Part shown: piece after piece, positions 43,901-55,728 of the stretch
Layout of the letters: every line of letters starts with the position of its first letter
How positions within the stretch are numbered: the stretch's first letter is position 1
Source of the DNA: DASQPA01 sp963756455
Lineage (GTDB): Bacteria > Acidobacteriota > Thermoanaerobaculia > Multivoradales > UBA5704
DNA: 64,000 nucleotides
Direction: 5' to 3'
Assembly (NCBI GenBank): GCA_963756455.1
Contig: CAVWNC010000001.1
Coordinates: 1,736,001-1,800,000 of the forward strand
Position numbers and translations under genes: made by a program
The notes under the pieces: generated by a model
Seen by the model: only the letters and a program-made list of their open reading frames with translations
Told to the model about the DNA's origin: nothing
The model's database searches: none

Positions 43901-46340
43901 CATCCTGGTGGCCGCCGGGCCGGGCGAGGACCAGGCGCGCCCCGGCGAGGAGCGGCCAGAAGAGCTCCCAGACCGAGACGTCGAAGGAGATCGGCGTCTT
44001 CTGGAGCACCCGATCCTCGGCCGTCAGGCCGAACGCCTGCTGCATCCAGAGCAGCCGGTTGACGACGGCGCGATGGGTGTTCATGGCCCCCTTGGGGCGG
44101 CCGGTCGAGCCGGAGGTGTAGATCACGTAGGCGAGGTCGTCGGGATCGGCGGCCGGGAGCCGCAGGCCGGACCGGTCCGGCCCCGCGGCGAGGAGGGCTT
44201 CGAGGTCGATCTCTATCTCGACGACCGCCGCGATCGCCGCGACAGTCGCACCCTGGCGCGGCAGGGCTCGCGCCGCGGCCCCGTGGGTGAGGAGCACACC
44301 GACCGCGGCGTCCTCGACCATGGAGGCCAGCCGCTCGGGGGGGTACGCCGGGTCGAGCGGCACGTAGGCGGCCCCCGCGGCGAGGATGGCGACGAGCCCG
44401 ACCATCAGCCCAAGTGAGCGCTCGGCGCAGAGGCCGACGAGGACGCCGGGTCCGACCCCGAGATCGGCGAGCTGCCGCGCCAGCCGTTCCGCCGCGTCGC
44501 CGAGCTGCCGATAGGTGAGCTCGTCGCCCGCCAGAGAGACCGCGACCGCGTCGGGCGTGCGCTCGATCTGCGCCGCGATCAACCCGTAGAGGGTGGTCCC
44601 CGCGATCTCCACGGGCACGGCGGGGGTTTCGTTCCACTCGCGGAGCTGCTGCCGCTCGGCGGCAGAGAGGAGCGGCAGGTCGTCGAGGGGGCGCCCGGCC
44701 ACCGCGCCGATGCCGCCGATGCCGCCGACGCCGCCGGCCAGGTCGACGACGGCGCCCGCGAGGAGGGCGGCGAACCGCTCGGCGAGGCGGGCGATGGTCG
44801 CCCGGTCGAAAAGATCGGTGGCGTACTCCCAGTAGCCTATGGCGCCACCGTCGCCACCATCGCCGCCGTCGCCGCCGTCCGCCTCGACGACGCTCAAGGT
44901 CAAGTCGAGCTTCGCGGCGCGGCCGGGGAGCCGCAGGGGCTCTAAGGTCAGGCCGGGGAGGGCGAGGACGCCCAAGGGGGCGTTCTGCAGGGCGAGCATC
45001 ACCTGGACGAGCGGCGAGCGGGCGAGGTCGCGCGCCGGCGAGAGCGCCTCGACCAGCTTCTCGAACGGCAGCTCCTGATGGGCGTAGGCGGTGAGCGCGG
45101 TCTCCCGCAGGCGCGGCAGGAGGGTCGCCAGGGTGTCTTCCGGGGCGACCTCGGCGCGGAGCACGAGGGTGTTGACGAAGAGGCCGATCAGGCCCTCGGT
45201 CTCGGCGCGGGTGCGGCCGGCGATCGGCGATCCCACCGCGAGGTCGCGCTGCCCGGTGAGGCGGTAGAGCAGCACGTCGAAGACGGCGAGGAGGAGCATG
45301 TAGAGCGTCACTCCGGAGCGCCGCGCCGCCGCCCCGAGGCCGCTCCACAGCGCCGGCGGCAGGGCGAAGCCGGGCTCGGCGCCGCGGAAGCTCTGCCGGG
45401 CGGGGCGGGGTCGGTCGGCCGGCAGCTCGAGCGCCTCGGGCAGGCCGGCGAGGACGGCGCGCCAGTGGGCGATCTCGCCCGCCAGCACTTCGCCCGCCAT
45501 CCATCGGCGCTGCCACGCCGCGTAGTCGGCGTACTGGATGGGGAGCGCCGCGAGCGGCGACTGCTGGCGGGCGACCGCCGCCCTGTAGAGCGCGCCGAGC
45601 TCGTCGACGAGGATGCCCATCGACCAGCCGTCGGAGACGATGTGGTGCATCGTCACCACGAGCAGGTGATCGGCCGCCGACCGGCGCAGGAGGACGGTGC
45701 GGAAGAGCGGCCCGCGCGCCAGATCGAACGGCCGCTCCGCCAAGGCGGCCGCCAGGACGGCCTCGACGGCGTTGGCCGCCGTCGTCGGCAGCCCGCCGAG
45801 GTCGATCTGCGGCAGCTCGGGAGCGGCCCCGGCGCCCGCCCGCTGGAACGGCGTGCCGCCGCTCGCCCCGTAGGTGGCGCCGAGGATCTCGTGGCGGCGG
45901 ACGATCTCGCGGAAGGCGGCGGCCAGGGCGGCGACTTCGAGCCCGCCGCGGAGGCGCACCGCGGCGGCGAGGTTGTAGGCGCTGCCGCCCGGGGCCAGGC
46001 GGTCGAGGAACCACAGGCGCTCCTGGGCGAAGGAGAGCGGCATCGGCGACATCGGCGACATCTGCGGCAGCGGCGTCCCGTCGAGCGGCCGCGGTATCGG
46101 CCGGATCGGTGGGATCGGCGGCGGGATCGGCGCCCCGACCTCCATCGAAGCGCGCTCTCGGCGCGCCGTTTGAAGCCGCCGGGCGAGGCCGGCGACGGTC
46201 GGCGACTCGAAGAGCGCGCGGAGGGGGATCTCGATGCCGAGCGCCTCGCGGAGCCGCGACACCAGCCTTGTCGCGAGGAGCGAATGGCCGCCGGTGGCGA
46301 AGAAGTCGTCGTCGAGTCCGACCCGCGGCAGCCCGAGGGC
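40935..46340 (-). CDS. NRPS, part 2: PCP3 end, C3-A3-PCP4-C4 and start of A4
   Basis: Domains in order, from right to left on the map: PCP3 (VGLDDDFFATGGHSLLATRL), C3 (VTMHHIVSDGWSMGILVDEL), A3 (YTSGSTGRPKG; SFDVSVWELF), PCP4 (DDFFALGGHSLLATQVL), C4 (VTMHHIVSDGWSIGILVHEL), and the first third of A4. A3 specificity positions read D-V-W-H-V-S-L-V-D-K, again serine-like. An independent frame would start at about 46352. The C3-A3 and C4-A4 regions are almost the same DNA, shifted by about 3.4 kb. Confidence 0.85.
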
Positions 46341-49300
46341 ACCTCGCTCCACAGGCCGGCGACGAGCTCCTCGGTCGGCGTCCGCGGCGTCCGCGGTTCG
46401 GCCGTCTCACCGGCCCGCCACTCCGGCGCGGGCAGCCGCCGGAGGTCGAGCTTGCCATGGGAGGTCAGCGGCAGCTCCGGGAGCGCGACGAAGGCCGCCG
46501 GGACCATGTAGGCGGGAAGGCGGAGGGCGAGATGGGCGCGGAGATCCGCGGCGAGCGCCGCGGCATCGCCGGCATTGGCGGCATCGCCGGCATCCCGCCG
46601 CGGGACGACATAGGCCACCAGCCGCGGGCCCTCGCCGTCCCCGGCCGCCATCCCCACCACCGCCGCGACGGCGACCGCCGGGTGTTCGGCGAGCGCCGCC
46701 TCGACCTCTCCCGGCTCGATGCGGAAGCCGCGGATCTTGACCTGCTGGTCGAGGCGGCCGAGGAACTCAAGCTCGCCGGAGGCGAGGAAGCGCGCGCGGT
46801 CTCCCGAGCGGAAGAAGCGCCGGCCCTCCGCGGTGACGAACCTCTCCGCCGTCAGCTGCGGACGGCCGAGGTACTCGCGCGCCACGCCGGCGCCGCCGAT
46901 CCACAGCTCTCCGGCGACGCCGATCGGCTGCGGCCGACCGAAGGCGTCGCGCACGCCGACCTCCACGTTGCCCAAGGGCCTGCCGAGAAGCGAGTGGGTC
47001 GGGGTTTCGCCCGGGGGGATCGTCCAGGAGGTGGCGAGGATCGTCGCCTCGGTCGGCCCGTAGAGGACGCGGATCGCCGCCGCCGGGAACGCCGCGCGCA
47101 TCTCGCGGAGGAGGTCGAGCTGCACGGTGTCGCCGCCGACGAGGAGATTTCGTAGGCGCGGCGCGGCGAGCCCGCGGCTCCTCGCCACCGCGACGACCTG
47201 GCGCATCAGGGCCGGCACCGCGTGGAGATGGGTGAGCTCGGCGAGGCCGTCGACCAGGGCCTCGACGTCGAGCGCCGGCAGGAGCGGCACGAGGACGGCC
47301 GAGCCGCCGGCGACGAGCGGCGCCAGCAGCTCGAAGAGGAAGATGTCGAAGGAGAAGGGCGCCACGACGGCGCCCACATCGCCGGCATCGCCGGCGCGCC
47401 AGCCGAGCTCGTCGCGGCTCGCCACGAGCAGGTTGGCGAGGCTACTGTGCTCGACGGCGACGCCCTTCGGCCGCCCGGTCGATCCCGAGGTGTAGATCAC
47501 GTAGGCGAGGTCGGAGGCCGCCGGAAGCACCGCGTTCTCCGCCGCGGAGTCCGCCGAGAGATCCTCCGCGGCGCCCTGCGCCGCGTCGAGGTCCCCGTCG
47601 AGGGTCAGATTGGCGGCGCCGTGCGCGGGGAGCGCGCGGAGGAGCGCCGCTTCGCCCACGACGACCGAGGGCGCGGCGTCTTCCAGGACGAAGCGCAGGC
47701 GCTCGGCGGGATAGCCGGGATCGAGCGGCAGGAAGGCGCCGCCCGACTGGAAGATGGCGAGGAGGCCGGCCGCGAGATCGGGCGACCGCTCGGCGCAGAG
47801 GCCGACGCGATCCCCCGGCCGCACGCCGAGCCGGCGGAGACGCCGCGCCAGCTGCCCCACCCGCGCCGCCAGGGCCCCGTAGGTGATCGCGGCGGCACCG
47901 GAGCGCACGGCGACGGCCGCCGGCGTCCGCGCCGCCTGGGCGGCGAAGAGGCCGACGACGGTCTCCGCTGCGGATGGCTGGAACGAGCCGGCGCTCCACT
48001 CGACGAGGAGCTCTGCCCGCTCCGCCGCGGAGAGGAGCGGCAGGTCGGCGGCGCGCCGGCCGGGCTCGGCGGCGAGCCCGGCGAGCCGGCGCGCCAGATG
48101 GCCCGCCAGGCGGTCGATCGTCGTCGCGTCGAAGAGCTCGCGGCGGTACCGCAGGCGGAGGACGAGGCCCTCTCCCGCCACCTCCTCCGCTTCGATCTCC
48201 AGCTCGAGCTTGGCGAGGCCGCCCGCCTCGGGCAGGAGCGCCGGCGCGAGGCCGGGGAGCGCCAGCCGCTCGGCGGGGGCGTTCTGCAGGGCGAAGAGCG
48301 CCTGCACGAGCGGCGCGCGGCCGAGCTCGCGCTCCGGCGCCAGCGCCTCGACCAGCCGCTCGAAGGGCAGCTGCTGGTGGGCGAAGGCGCCGAGGCTCGC
48401 CTCCCGCGCCCGCGCCACCAGCTCGGCGCCGGTGGGCTCCCCCGCGAGGTCGGCGCGGAGCACCAGGGTGTTGACGAAGAGGCCGATCAGTCCCTCGACG
48501 TCCAGCCGCCCGCGGTTGGCGACCGGCGTGCCGAGGAGGAGGTCGTCCTGCCCAGAGTGGGCGCCCAAGAGCGACTCGACGCCCGCCAGGAGGACCATGA
48601 AGAGCGTCGCCCCGTGGTCCTGCGCGAGCGCCTGGAGGTCGGCCGCCAGGGCGGCCGGCAGGGTCCGCCGGCGGAGGCTGCCGCGGAGATCGGGCGCGGC
48701 GGTTCGCGGCCGGTCGGTGGGCAGGTCGAGGACGGCGGTCGCTCCGTCCAGGCGCTCGCGCCAGTAGGAGACCTGGCGCTCGAGCGCCGCACGGCTAAGC
48801 TCGCGACGCTCGCGGGCGGCGTGGTCGGCGTACTGGAGCGGCAGCTCCGGCAGGGTATCGGCCAGATGGGCGGCCAGGCTTCTGGGCCGGCCGTCTTTCG
48901 GGTCACCCGGTTGGAGGGCGGTGCCGTAGAGCGCCGACAGCTCGCGGACGAAGACGGCGATCGACCAGCCGTCGGCCGCGATGTGATGGAAGGTCGCGAG
49001 GAGGACGTGCTCCTCGCGGGCGAGGCGGAGGAGCGTTGCGCGGAGCGGCGGCCCGGCCGCTAAGTCGAACGGGCGGAGCGCCTCGGCGGCGGCGAGCCGC
49101 GCCGACTCAGCCGCGCGGCGGGCCGGGGCGAGCGGCGCTAAGTCGACGACGGAAAGCCAGCCCTCGGGACGGGCGGCGATGTCGGCGACATCGGCGATAT
49201 CGGCGACGACGGCGAAGGGCTGGCCGTCGCGCTCGCCGTAGGACGTCCGCAGGATCTCGTGGCGCGCCGCGATCGCCGCCAGACTCGCGGCGAGAGCGGG

Positions 49301-52300
49301 GACTACGAGGCGGCCGCGGAGCTCGACCGCGGCGGGCAGGTTGTAGAGCGCGCTCCCCGGCTCCAGGCGGTCGAGGAACCAGAGCCGCTCCTGGGCGAAG
49401 GAGAGCGGCGCCTCGCCGCCGCGGGGCTCCGCTCGAATCGGCGGCTCGTCGTCGCCGATCCCGTCGACCTCGTCGACTTCGCCGCGGGCGTGCGCCGCCC
49501 GCTCTACCGCGAGCGCCAGCGCCGCGACGGTCGGCGACTCGAAGAGGGCGCGCAGCGGCAGCTCGAGGCCGAGCTCGGCGCGCACCCGGGCGAGCACCCG
49601 CGCGGCGAGGAGCGAATGGCCGCCCAAGGCGAAGAAGCTGTCGTGGAGGCTCACCGCCACGATCCCCAGCACCTCGCCGAAGATGCCGGCGAGGCGCGCC
49701 TCGAGCGGCGTCCGCGGCGGCACCGCGGGCGCTCCGTCGCTCCACTCCGGCTCCGGCAGCCGCCGGCGGTCGAGCTTGCCGTTGGGGGTCCGCGGCAGCT
49801 CGGGGAGGAGGACGACGGCGGCGGGCACCAGGTGCTGCGGCAGGTGCAGGGCGAGGTCCCGGCGGAGCGACTCGGCAGTCGCCGCGGAGCCTGGCTCCGC
49901 GGCGGGCCTGAGGACCGCGTAGGCGACGAGGCGCAGCTCGCCGGTGCCTGCCGGGAGCGCCGGGCCCGCCGGGCGCGCCACCACCGCCGCGGCGCCGACG
50001 CCGGGAAGGGCTTCGAGCGCCGCCGCGACCTCACCGGGCTCGACGCGGAAGCCGCGGATCTTCACCTGGTGGTCGACGCGGCCGAGGAACTCGAGCTCGC
50101 CGTTCGGTCGCCAGCGGGCGAGGTCGCCGACGCGATAGAGCCGCCGGCCGGGGGCGGCGGCGAAGGGATCGGGGCGGAAGCGCTCGGCGGTCAGCTCGGG
50201 CCGGCCGAGGTAGCCGCGCGAGACGCCGCGGCCGCCGATCCATACCTCGCCTGCGACGCCTAAGGGCACCGGCGCGAGGCCCGGGCCGAGGAGGTGCACG
50301 CGGGTGCCGGCGATCGGCCGGCCTATAGTGGGGACGGGCGCCTCAGCGCCGGCGGCATCGGCGGCATCGGCGGCGGCGGCGAGCGGCGCCGCCCACCAGG
50401 TCGAGCAGGTGGTGGTCTCCGACGGTCCATAGATATTGCCCAGGCGCGTCGCCCGCGTCCCTCGCCGGATCGCTTCGGCGAGGCTCGGCGTCAAGGGCTC
50501 GCCCCCGAGGCTCACCGTCCGCACCGAGGCCGGCACCCGGCCGTCGCGCACCAGCTCGGCCATCGCCGAGGGGACGGTGTCGACTAAGGTCACGCGCTCG
50601 GCGGCCGCCAGCTCGGGCAGCTCGAGGACGTTCGCCGCGAGCACCACGGCGCCGCCGCTCGCGAGCGGCACGAAGATTTCGGTGATCGAGAGGTCGAAGC
50701 AGATCGAGGTGGCCGCGAGGACGCCCGCCAGCTCTTCGGCGGAGAAGACGCTCCGCGCCCACTCGACGAAGACGACGGCCATCCTGTGCTCGATGGCGAC
50801 GCCCTTCGGGCGGCCGGTCGAGCCCGAGGTGTAGATGACGTAGGCGAGGTTGCCGGGGAGCGGCCCGCCGGCCGCCGCGCCAAAGGTGCCGAGGTTGCCG
50901 AGGGTGCCGCTAAGGGGCGGCTCCTCGGCGGCGACGGCGGCGGCTTCGGCCTCTTCGATCACGATCACCCGTAGGCCGTCCTCCGGCACGCGCGGCACGC
51001 GGTCACGGAGCGCCGCCTGGGTGAGGAGGACGGTCATGCCGCTGTCGGCGGCGGTGAAGGCCAGGCGGTCGCGCGGATAGGCGGGATCCAAGGGGACGTA
51101 GGCGCCCCCCGCCGCGAGCACCGCCAAGAGGGCGACGATCATCGCCGGCGTGCGCTCGAGGCAGATCCCGACCCGCACCTCGGGGGCGACCCCCGCGGCG
51201 CGGAGGACCGCCGAGAGGCCGGCGACCCGGCGGGCGAGCTCGCCGTAGGTCAGCTCCTCGCCGGCGGCGACGAGCGCCGTCGCCTCCGGCGTGCGCGCCG
51301 CCTGGAGGGCGAACAGCTCGTGGAGGCAGACCGCCGCCGCCGACGACGCCGCCCCGCCCTCGTCGCCGCCCCAGGCGGCGAGCTGCGCCCGCTCGGCGGG
51401 CGAGAGGAGCGGCAGCTCCCACGCCCGCGCCGCGGGGTCCGCCGCCATGCCGCCTAAGAGCGCCGCGAAGTGCCCGAGGAGGCGTAAGGCGGTGGTGCCG
51501 TCGAAGAGGTCGGAGTTGAAGGTGAGCGCCACGGCGAGGCCGGCCGGCTCGCCGCCCGCCGTTTCGCCCGGCAGGAGACCACAGGCGAGCGTCAGGTCGA
51601 GCTGGGCGCCGCGCGGGGCGAGCGGCAGCGGCGCCAGGCGCAGGCCGCCCAGATCCAGCTCCAAGGGCTCGCGGTCGAGGCTCCCGGTTCCTCCGGCTCC
51701 CGCGGCGCCGAGCGCCAGCGCGGCGAGGCGCTCGCCGAGCGGCCCGCGGCCGCCCTGGAGCACCAGCATCGCCTGGAAGATCGGCGACCGCGAGGGATCG
51801 CGCTCGGCCGTTAGTTGCTCGGCGAGGAGCGGAAAGGGCAGCTCCTGGTGGGCGAAGGCGGCGAGCGCGGTCCGCCGCATGCGCGCGAGGACTTGGGCGG
51901 CGCTGGGATCGCCCGAGAGGTCGGCGGCCAAGACCACCGGATTGACGAAGTAGCCGACGGCGCCGGCGAGCTCGGCCGTGCCGCGCCCGCCGCGCCCGGA
52001 GGTCGGGGTGCCGAAGAGCGGCTCGTCCTGCCCGCTCGTCCGCGCGAGGAAAGCGCCGAAGCCGGCCGCCAGGGTGACGAACAGGGTGGCGGACTCGGCG
52101 CGGCCGAGCTCCCGCAGGCGGCGGGTGAGATCGGCCGGCAGGCGGGCCGTCCGCCAGTCGCCGCGGAAGCTCTGCGCCCGCCCGCGCGGTCGGTCGGTGG
52201 GGAGCTCGAGCACCTGCGGCTTGTCGGCCAGCGCGGCGCGCCAGAAGGCGAGGAGGCGCTGGGTCTCGGCGTCGGTTGCGCGATGCGCCGTGGGGTAGGG

Positions 52301-53287
52301 GGGCAGGGGGGGCCGCGGTGCCGGCGATGCCGGCGGCGTCGGCGGCGTCGGCGGCGCTGGCGGCGCTGGCGGCAGGTCGCCTTCGGCTCTCCCGGCGCCG
52401 CGGTACAGCTGGGCGAGCTCGCCCAAGAGCACCTCGACGGACCAGAAGTCGGCGGCGATGTGATGGACGGCGAGCCACAGCACGGGCTCTCGCCGGCCCC
52501 GCGCGACGAGGCCGGCGCGGAGGAGCGGCCCGGCGGCGAGGTCGAACGGCCGGTAGGCGCGATCGGCGAGGCGCCGCGCCAGCTCCTCGTCGCTCCAGGG
52601 GGCGCCGTCCTCTTCCAGCCATTCGACGGCCGGTCCGACGATCGGCCGCGGCGCCGGCTCGCCCGCCGACTCCGCGAAGACCGTCCTAAGCGCCGGATGG
52701 CGCGCCGCTAAGGTGTCGAGCGCGCGATGGAGAACCTCCCCGTCGATGTCGCCCACGACGCGCGCCGCGCCGGCGAGCACGTAGGCGGCGCTTTGAGGCG
52801 CCAGGCGATCGAGCAGCCAGAGGGCGCGTTGGCCGGGCGAGACGGCCCCCGGCGCGCCGTCCTCATAGGTCTCACTCGCGCCGCCGGCCGGAGCATCGGC
52901 TAAGCGCCGCAGCACCTCACCGGTGAGATCGGCCGGCGTGGCGCCCTCGAGCAGCCAGGCCATGGGGAGGGCGACGCCGAGCTCCGTCTCGACCCCGTGG
53001 CAGAGCTCGATCGCCCGCAGCGAGTCGAGACCGCTCGCGGTCAAAGGTCGGTCGGCCGCGAGCTCCCCTAAGGAGACGCCGAGGATGCGCGCGAGGAGCG
53101 CGCCGAGCAGGGTGGCGAGCGCCGGCCGCCGCGCCTCGACCGGCACCGCGAGGAGCCTCTCCCGCGCCGCGGGCAGGGCGGGCTCATCCGTGGCCCGAAG
53201 GATCTGTAAGTCTCTGGAAATGTTCTGTTTAAAGGGCAATCGACGTCTCTCGCCTCGCTGAGAGAACAGTGTCCATAAGGGGGGCAA
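46341..53287 (-). CDS. NRPS, part 1: PCP1-C1-A1-PCP2-C2-A2
   Basis: It begins with a carrier domain (PLTASGLDSLRAIELCHGVE) and no adenylation domain before it, so the starter must be loaded from elsewhere. C1 has HHIAADFWSVEVLLGEL, where the usual Gly after Asp is Phe. A1 has YTSGSTGRPKGVAIEHRM and FDLSITEIF; its specificity positions start D-L-T and I cannot assign them. PCP2 has FFALGGHSLLAARVLARV. C2 has FHHIAADGWSIAVFVREL. A2 has SFDIFLFELLAPLV with positions D-I-F-H-L-G-L-I-L-K, nearest among codes I recall to glycine (DILQLGLIWK). The only upstream start is a TTG at 53287 without a good ribosome site, so the true start is unsure. The frame is lost at about 46340. Confidence 0.85.
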
Positions 53288-53613
53288 ACGTGACAGCGGC
53301 GTGACAGCGGCAGCGGCAAGGCCACGGGATTGTCATGGTGTCATCTGGTGTATGATTTGTTTCTGAGGGAGCGCCGTAACTCCTTGCACGACAAGGCAAT
53401 GGCGCCACCCGTGTCACGGTCCCCCGGGCTCTGCTCTCGGTCCCCCCTCAGCTTTGCTCGATTGGGCGCCGCGGTCGCCCTGCGGGTGTGCGCGCGCCCT
53501 CGTCATCTCTTTTGCCTTGAGCTCTAAAGTGGCGGCGTAATGTGGTTAGCCTCTTGAAGCGTTTAGATGAATGAGATTACCTCAGCTGGCCGGGGGGCGG
53601 TACGGAGGTCTAC
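53288..53613. other. Divergent intergenic region, NRPS and permease
   Basis: About 325 bases. A GTGACAGCGGC-type duplication sits at 53289-53312, next to the NRPS start. The final 45 bases are already in frame with the permease (SWPGGGTEVYVG) after a TGA at about 53566, so they are probably a degraded part of that gene. No clear promoter was found. Confidence 0.45.
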
Positions 53614-55728
53614 GTGGGATCGGCGGTCTCGCCCGAGCTCTTCTCGGTGCTTCAGGTCGGCGCCCGCTACGGACGGCTTCCGCTCGCCGAGGACTGTCGG
53701 CTCGGCCGGCCGGTCGTTGCCGTGAGCGATACGATCTGGCGCCACCACTTCGCCCGCTCGCCGTCGGTCCTCGGCAGCAAGGTTCTGATCAACCGGCAGC
53801 CTTACACGGTGGTCGGCGTGATGCCGCACGGCTTCGCCTTCCCCTTCCGCCAGGATCTCTGGACGCTGCTCTGTCCCCGGAACCAGGAGCACCCGGCACC
53901 GGTCTTCGTGGTCGCCCGGCTCCGGTCGGGGGTGTCGTCTGCCGCAGCGAACGCCGAGCTCCGGTCGATCTCCGAGCGCCGAGCAGCCACCGCCGCCCCG
54001 GCGGAACACCGGCTGCGAGCCCGGGTCGAACCCTACATCCAAGCCGTGACGGATCCCAACCTGCGGCGGGCCCTCGCCGCCGTGGGCAGCGGCGCCGGGC
54101 TCCTGCTGTTCGTCTGCTGCTGCACGGTGGCCTTGCTCCTCCTGCTCGCCACCTTGCGGCAGCAGACGTCGATCGCGGTTCGGGCGGCCCTGGGAGCGCC
54201 GCCCCTCGCGGCCGCCGGCCAAGCCGTCCTCGGTGTTTTCTTGCTCAGCACCGTGGGGGCTCTCCTGGGGCTCGCACTGGCTCAGGGGCTCATCGTGCTG
54301 TTCAATCTCCTAGCCGCGCCGGCTGCAAACCTCCGGGGCTTCTGGGTCGACGTCCGGCTCGACATGGCGACCCTCCTCACCGCCATGGTGGCGGCGATCC
54401 TGGCGATCCCCCTCTGCGGCGCTCCATCGGCCTTCCGTGCGGCGCGGACAGACCCCATGGTCGTCCTTCGGCGGTCTGCGGTCTCGGGCGCGCTCGCCAA
54501 CGTGGGGTGGCCCGGTCGACTTCTGGTGGCGGGGCAGATCGCCCTATCGTGCGTCCTCCTCGTCGGCGCCGCGATCACGACGAGCGCGGGGGTGCGGTTG
54601 GCCCGCTATTCGTACGGCTTCGAGACGCCTGACCTGTTCACCGCGAAGCTCAGCCTCTATGCGATCCACGGCATCGACTCAGCCACTCCCGACCAGCAGG
54701 CAAGGTTCTACTTTCGGGTGCTCGAACGGGTGCGGGCCATCGCCGGGACCCGGGCGGCGGCGATCAGCTCGGCGTTGCCGACCCAGGTCCGCTCCACCCA
54801 GGACTTCGTCCTGCCAGGTGAGGAGGGCTCCCCCCAGAAGCGGACGGCCCGATGGCTGGCGGCATCTCCCGGCTTCCCAGCCACCCTGGGCCTGCCGCTG
54901 ATCGCGGGGCGGGACCTGGCCGAATCGGACGCGGCGCACTCCACCCCCGTGGCACTCGTCAACCGGGCCTTCGCGAGGCGTTTCCTCGGCCCCGGCCCGG
55001 CCGTCGGCAAGCGGGTTGGGATCGTCGCCTCCGAAACGGCGCCGCCGGTGCCGCCGGTGTCGCCGACAATGACGACGGTCGTCGGCGTCGTCGGCGACGG
55101 TGCGACGACGGCTGAAGGGGATACCGAAGGGCCCGAGGCCTTGTACGTCCCGCTCTCGCAGGGGAGCGATCTCGGCGGGAGCTTCCTCTATCTACTCGTT
55201 CGTTCGTCGGAGCCACCCGCTGTGCTCGCCAAAGTGTTGGGGCGCGAGATCCGGGCGTTGGAACCGGATCTCGCGATCTGGGAGCCGGAGGCGATGACCC
55301 AGGTGATCCGCCGTCGCACCTGGGTCTCCCAGGCGTTCACCGGCCTCTTCGGCGTATTCGCGTTCGCCGCGACCCTCCTCGCCTGCTCGGGCCTCTACAG
55401 CATGGTGGCGCTCGACGTGCGCCGCCGCCGCCGGGAGATCGGCATCCGAATGGCGCTCGGCGCGCGCCCGCGCGACATCGTCCGGTTGCTGGGCAGACAG
55501 GGCTCGGCCGAGCTGGCCGGCGGTTTCCTGGCCGGCGTGGCGCTCGCGTTTGCTCTCGTCCGGCGGCTCTCCGGGATCTTCAGCGACCGGGCGACGGAGC
55601 CCGCTCTTCTGATCGGTGCGGTGGGCCTCCTGGCTGTCTTGGGAGCCGTCGCGCTCCTCCTGCCGGTGCGCTCCATCAGCCGGAGTGATCCGGCGGCGCT
55701 GCTCCACGAGCAACCGGAGGAGGGATAG
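53614..55728 (+). CDS. ADOP-type (MacB/FtsX) ABC permease, N-terminally truncated
   Basis: A 704-residue frame from a GTG at 53614. It starts in the middle of a MacB-like periplasmic domain (SAVSPELFSVLQVGARYGRL, QPYTVVGVMPHGFAFP); family members begin about 100-150 residues earlier with a membrane helix, which is absent. The rest is typical: transmembrane segments near 165-190, 205-235, 250-270, 295-315, then a second periplasmic domain (LAASPGFPATLGLPLIAGRD, TTVVGVVGDG) and a last three-helix FtsX unit with the coupling-like RRREIGIRMALGARPRDIVR. The duplicated FtsX layout is characteristic of ADOP permeases. No ATPase gene adjoins. The frame continues upstream to a TGA, so the 5' end is lost rather than missed. 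Confidence 0.8.
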   Translation: MGSAVSPELFSVLQVGARYGRLPLAEDCRLGRPVVAVSDTIWRHHFARSPSVLGSKVLINRQPYTVVGVMPHGFAFPFRQDLWTLLCPRNQEHPAPVFVVARLRSGVSSAAANAELRSISERRAATAAPAEHRLRARVEPYIQAVTDPNLRRALAAVGSGAGLLLFVCCCTVALLLLLATLRQQTSIAVRAALGAPPLAAAGQAVLGVFLLSTVGALLGLALAQGLIVLFNLLAAPAANLRGFWVDVRLDMATLLTAMVAAILAIPLCGAPSAFRAARTDPMVVLRRSAVSGALANVGWPGRLLVAGQIALSCVLLVGAAITTSAGVRLARYSYGFETPDLFTAKLSLYAIHGIDSATPDQQARFYFRVLERVRAIAGTRAAAISSALPTQVRSTQDFVLPGEEGSPQKRTARWLAASPGFPATLGLPLIAGRDLAESDAAHSTPVALVNRAFARRFLGPGPAVGKRVGIVASETAPPVPPVSPTMTTVVGVVGDGATTAEGDTEGPEALYVPLSQGSDLGGSFLYLLVRSSEPPAVLAKVLGREIRALEPDLAIWEPEAMTQVIRRRTWVSQAFTGLFGVFAFAATLLACSGLYSMVALDVRRRRREIGIRMALGARPRDIVRLLGRQGSAELAGGFLAGVALAFALVRRLSGIFSDRATEPALLIGAVGLLAVLGAVALLLPVRSISRSDPAALLHEQPEEG

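Noticed and set aside
50000..51330. Substrate call for the first adenylation domain
   Set aside because: The specificity positions (D, L, T, then D, V, L, I, T, C by my alignment) do not match a code I know; guessing would be unsupported.
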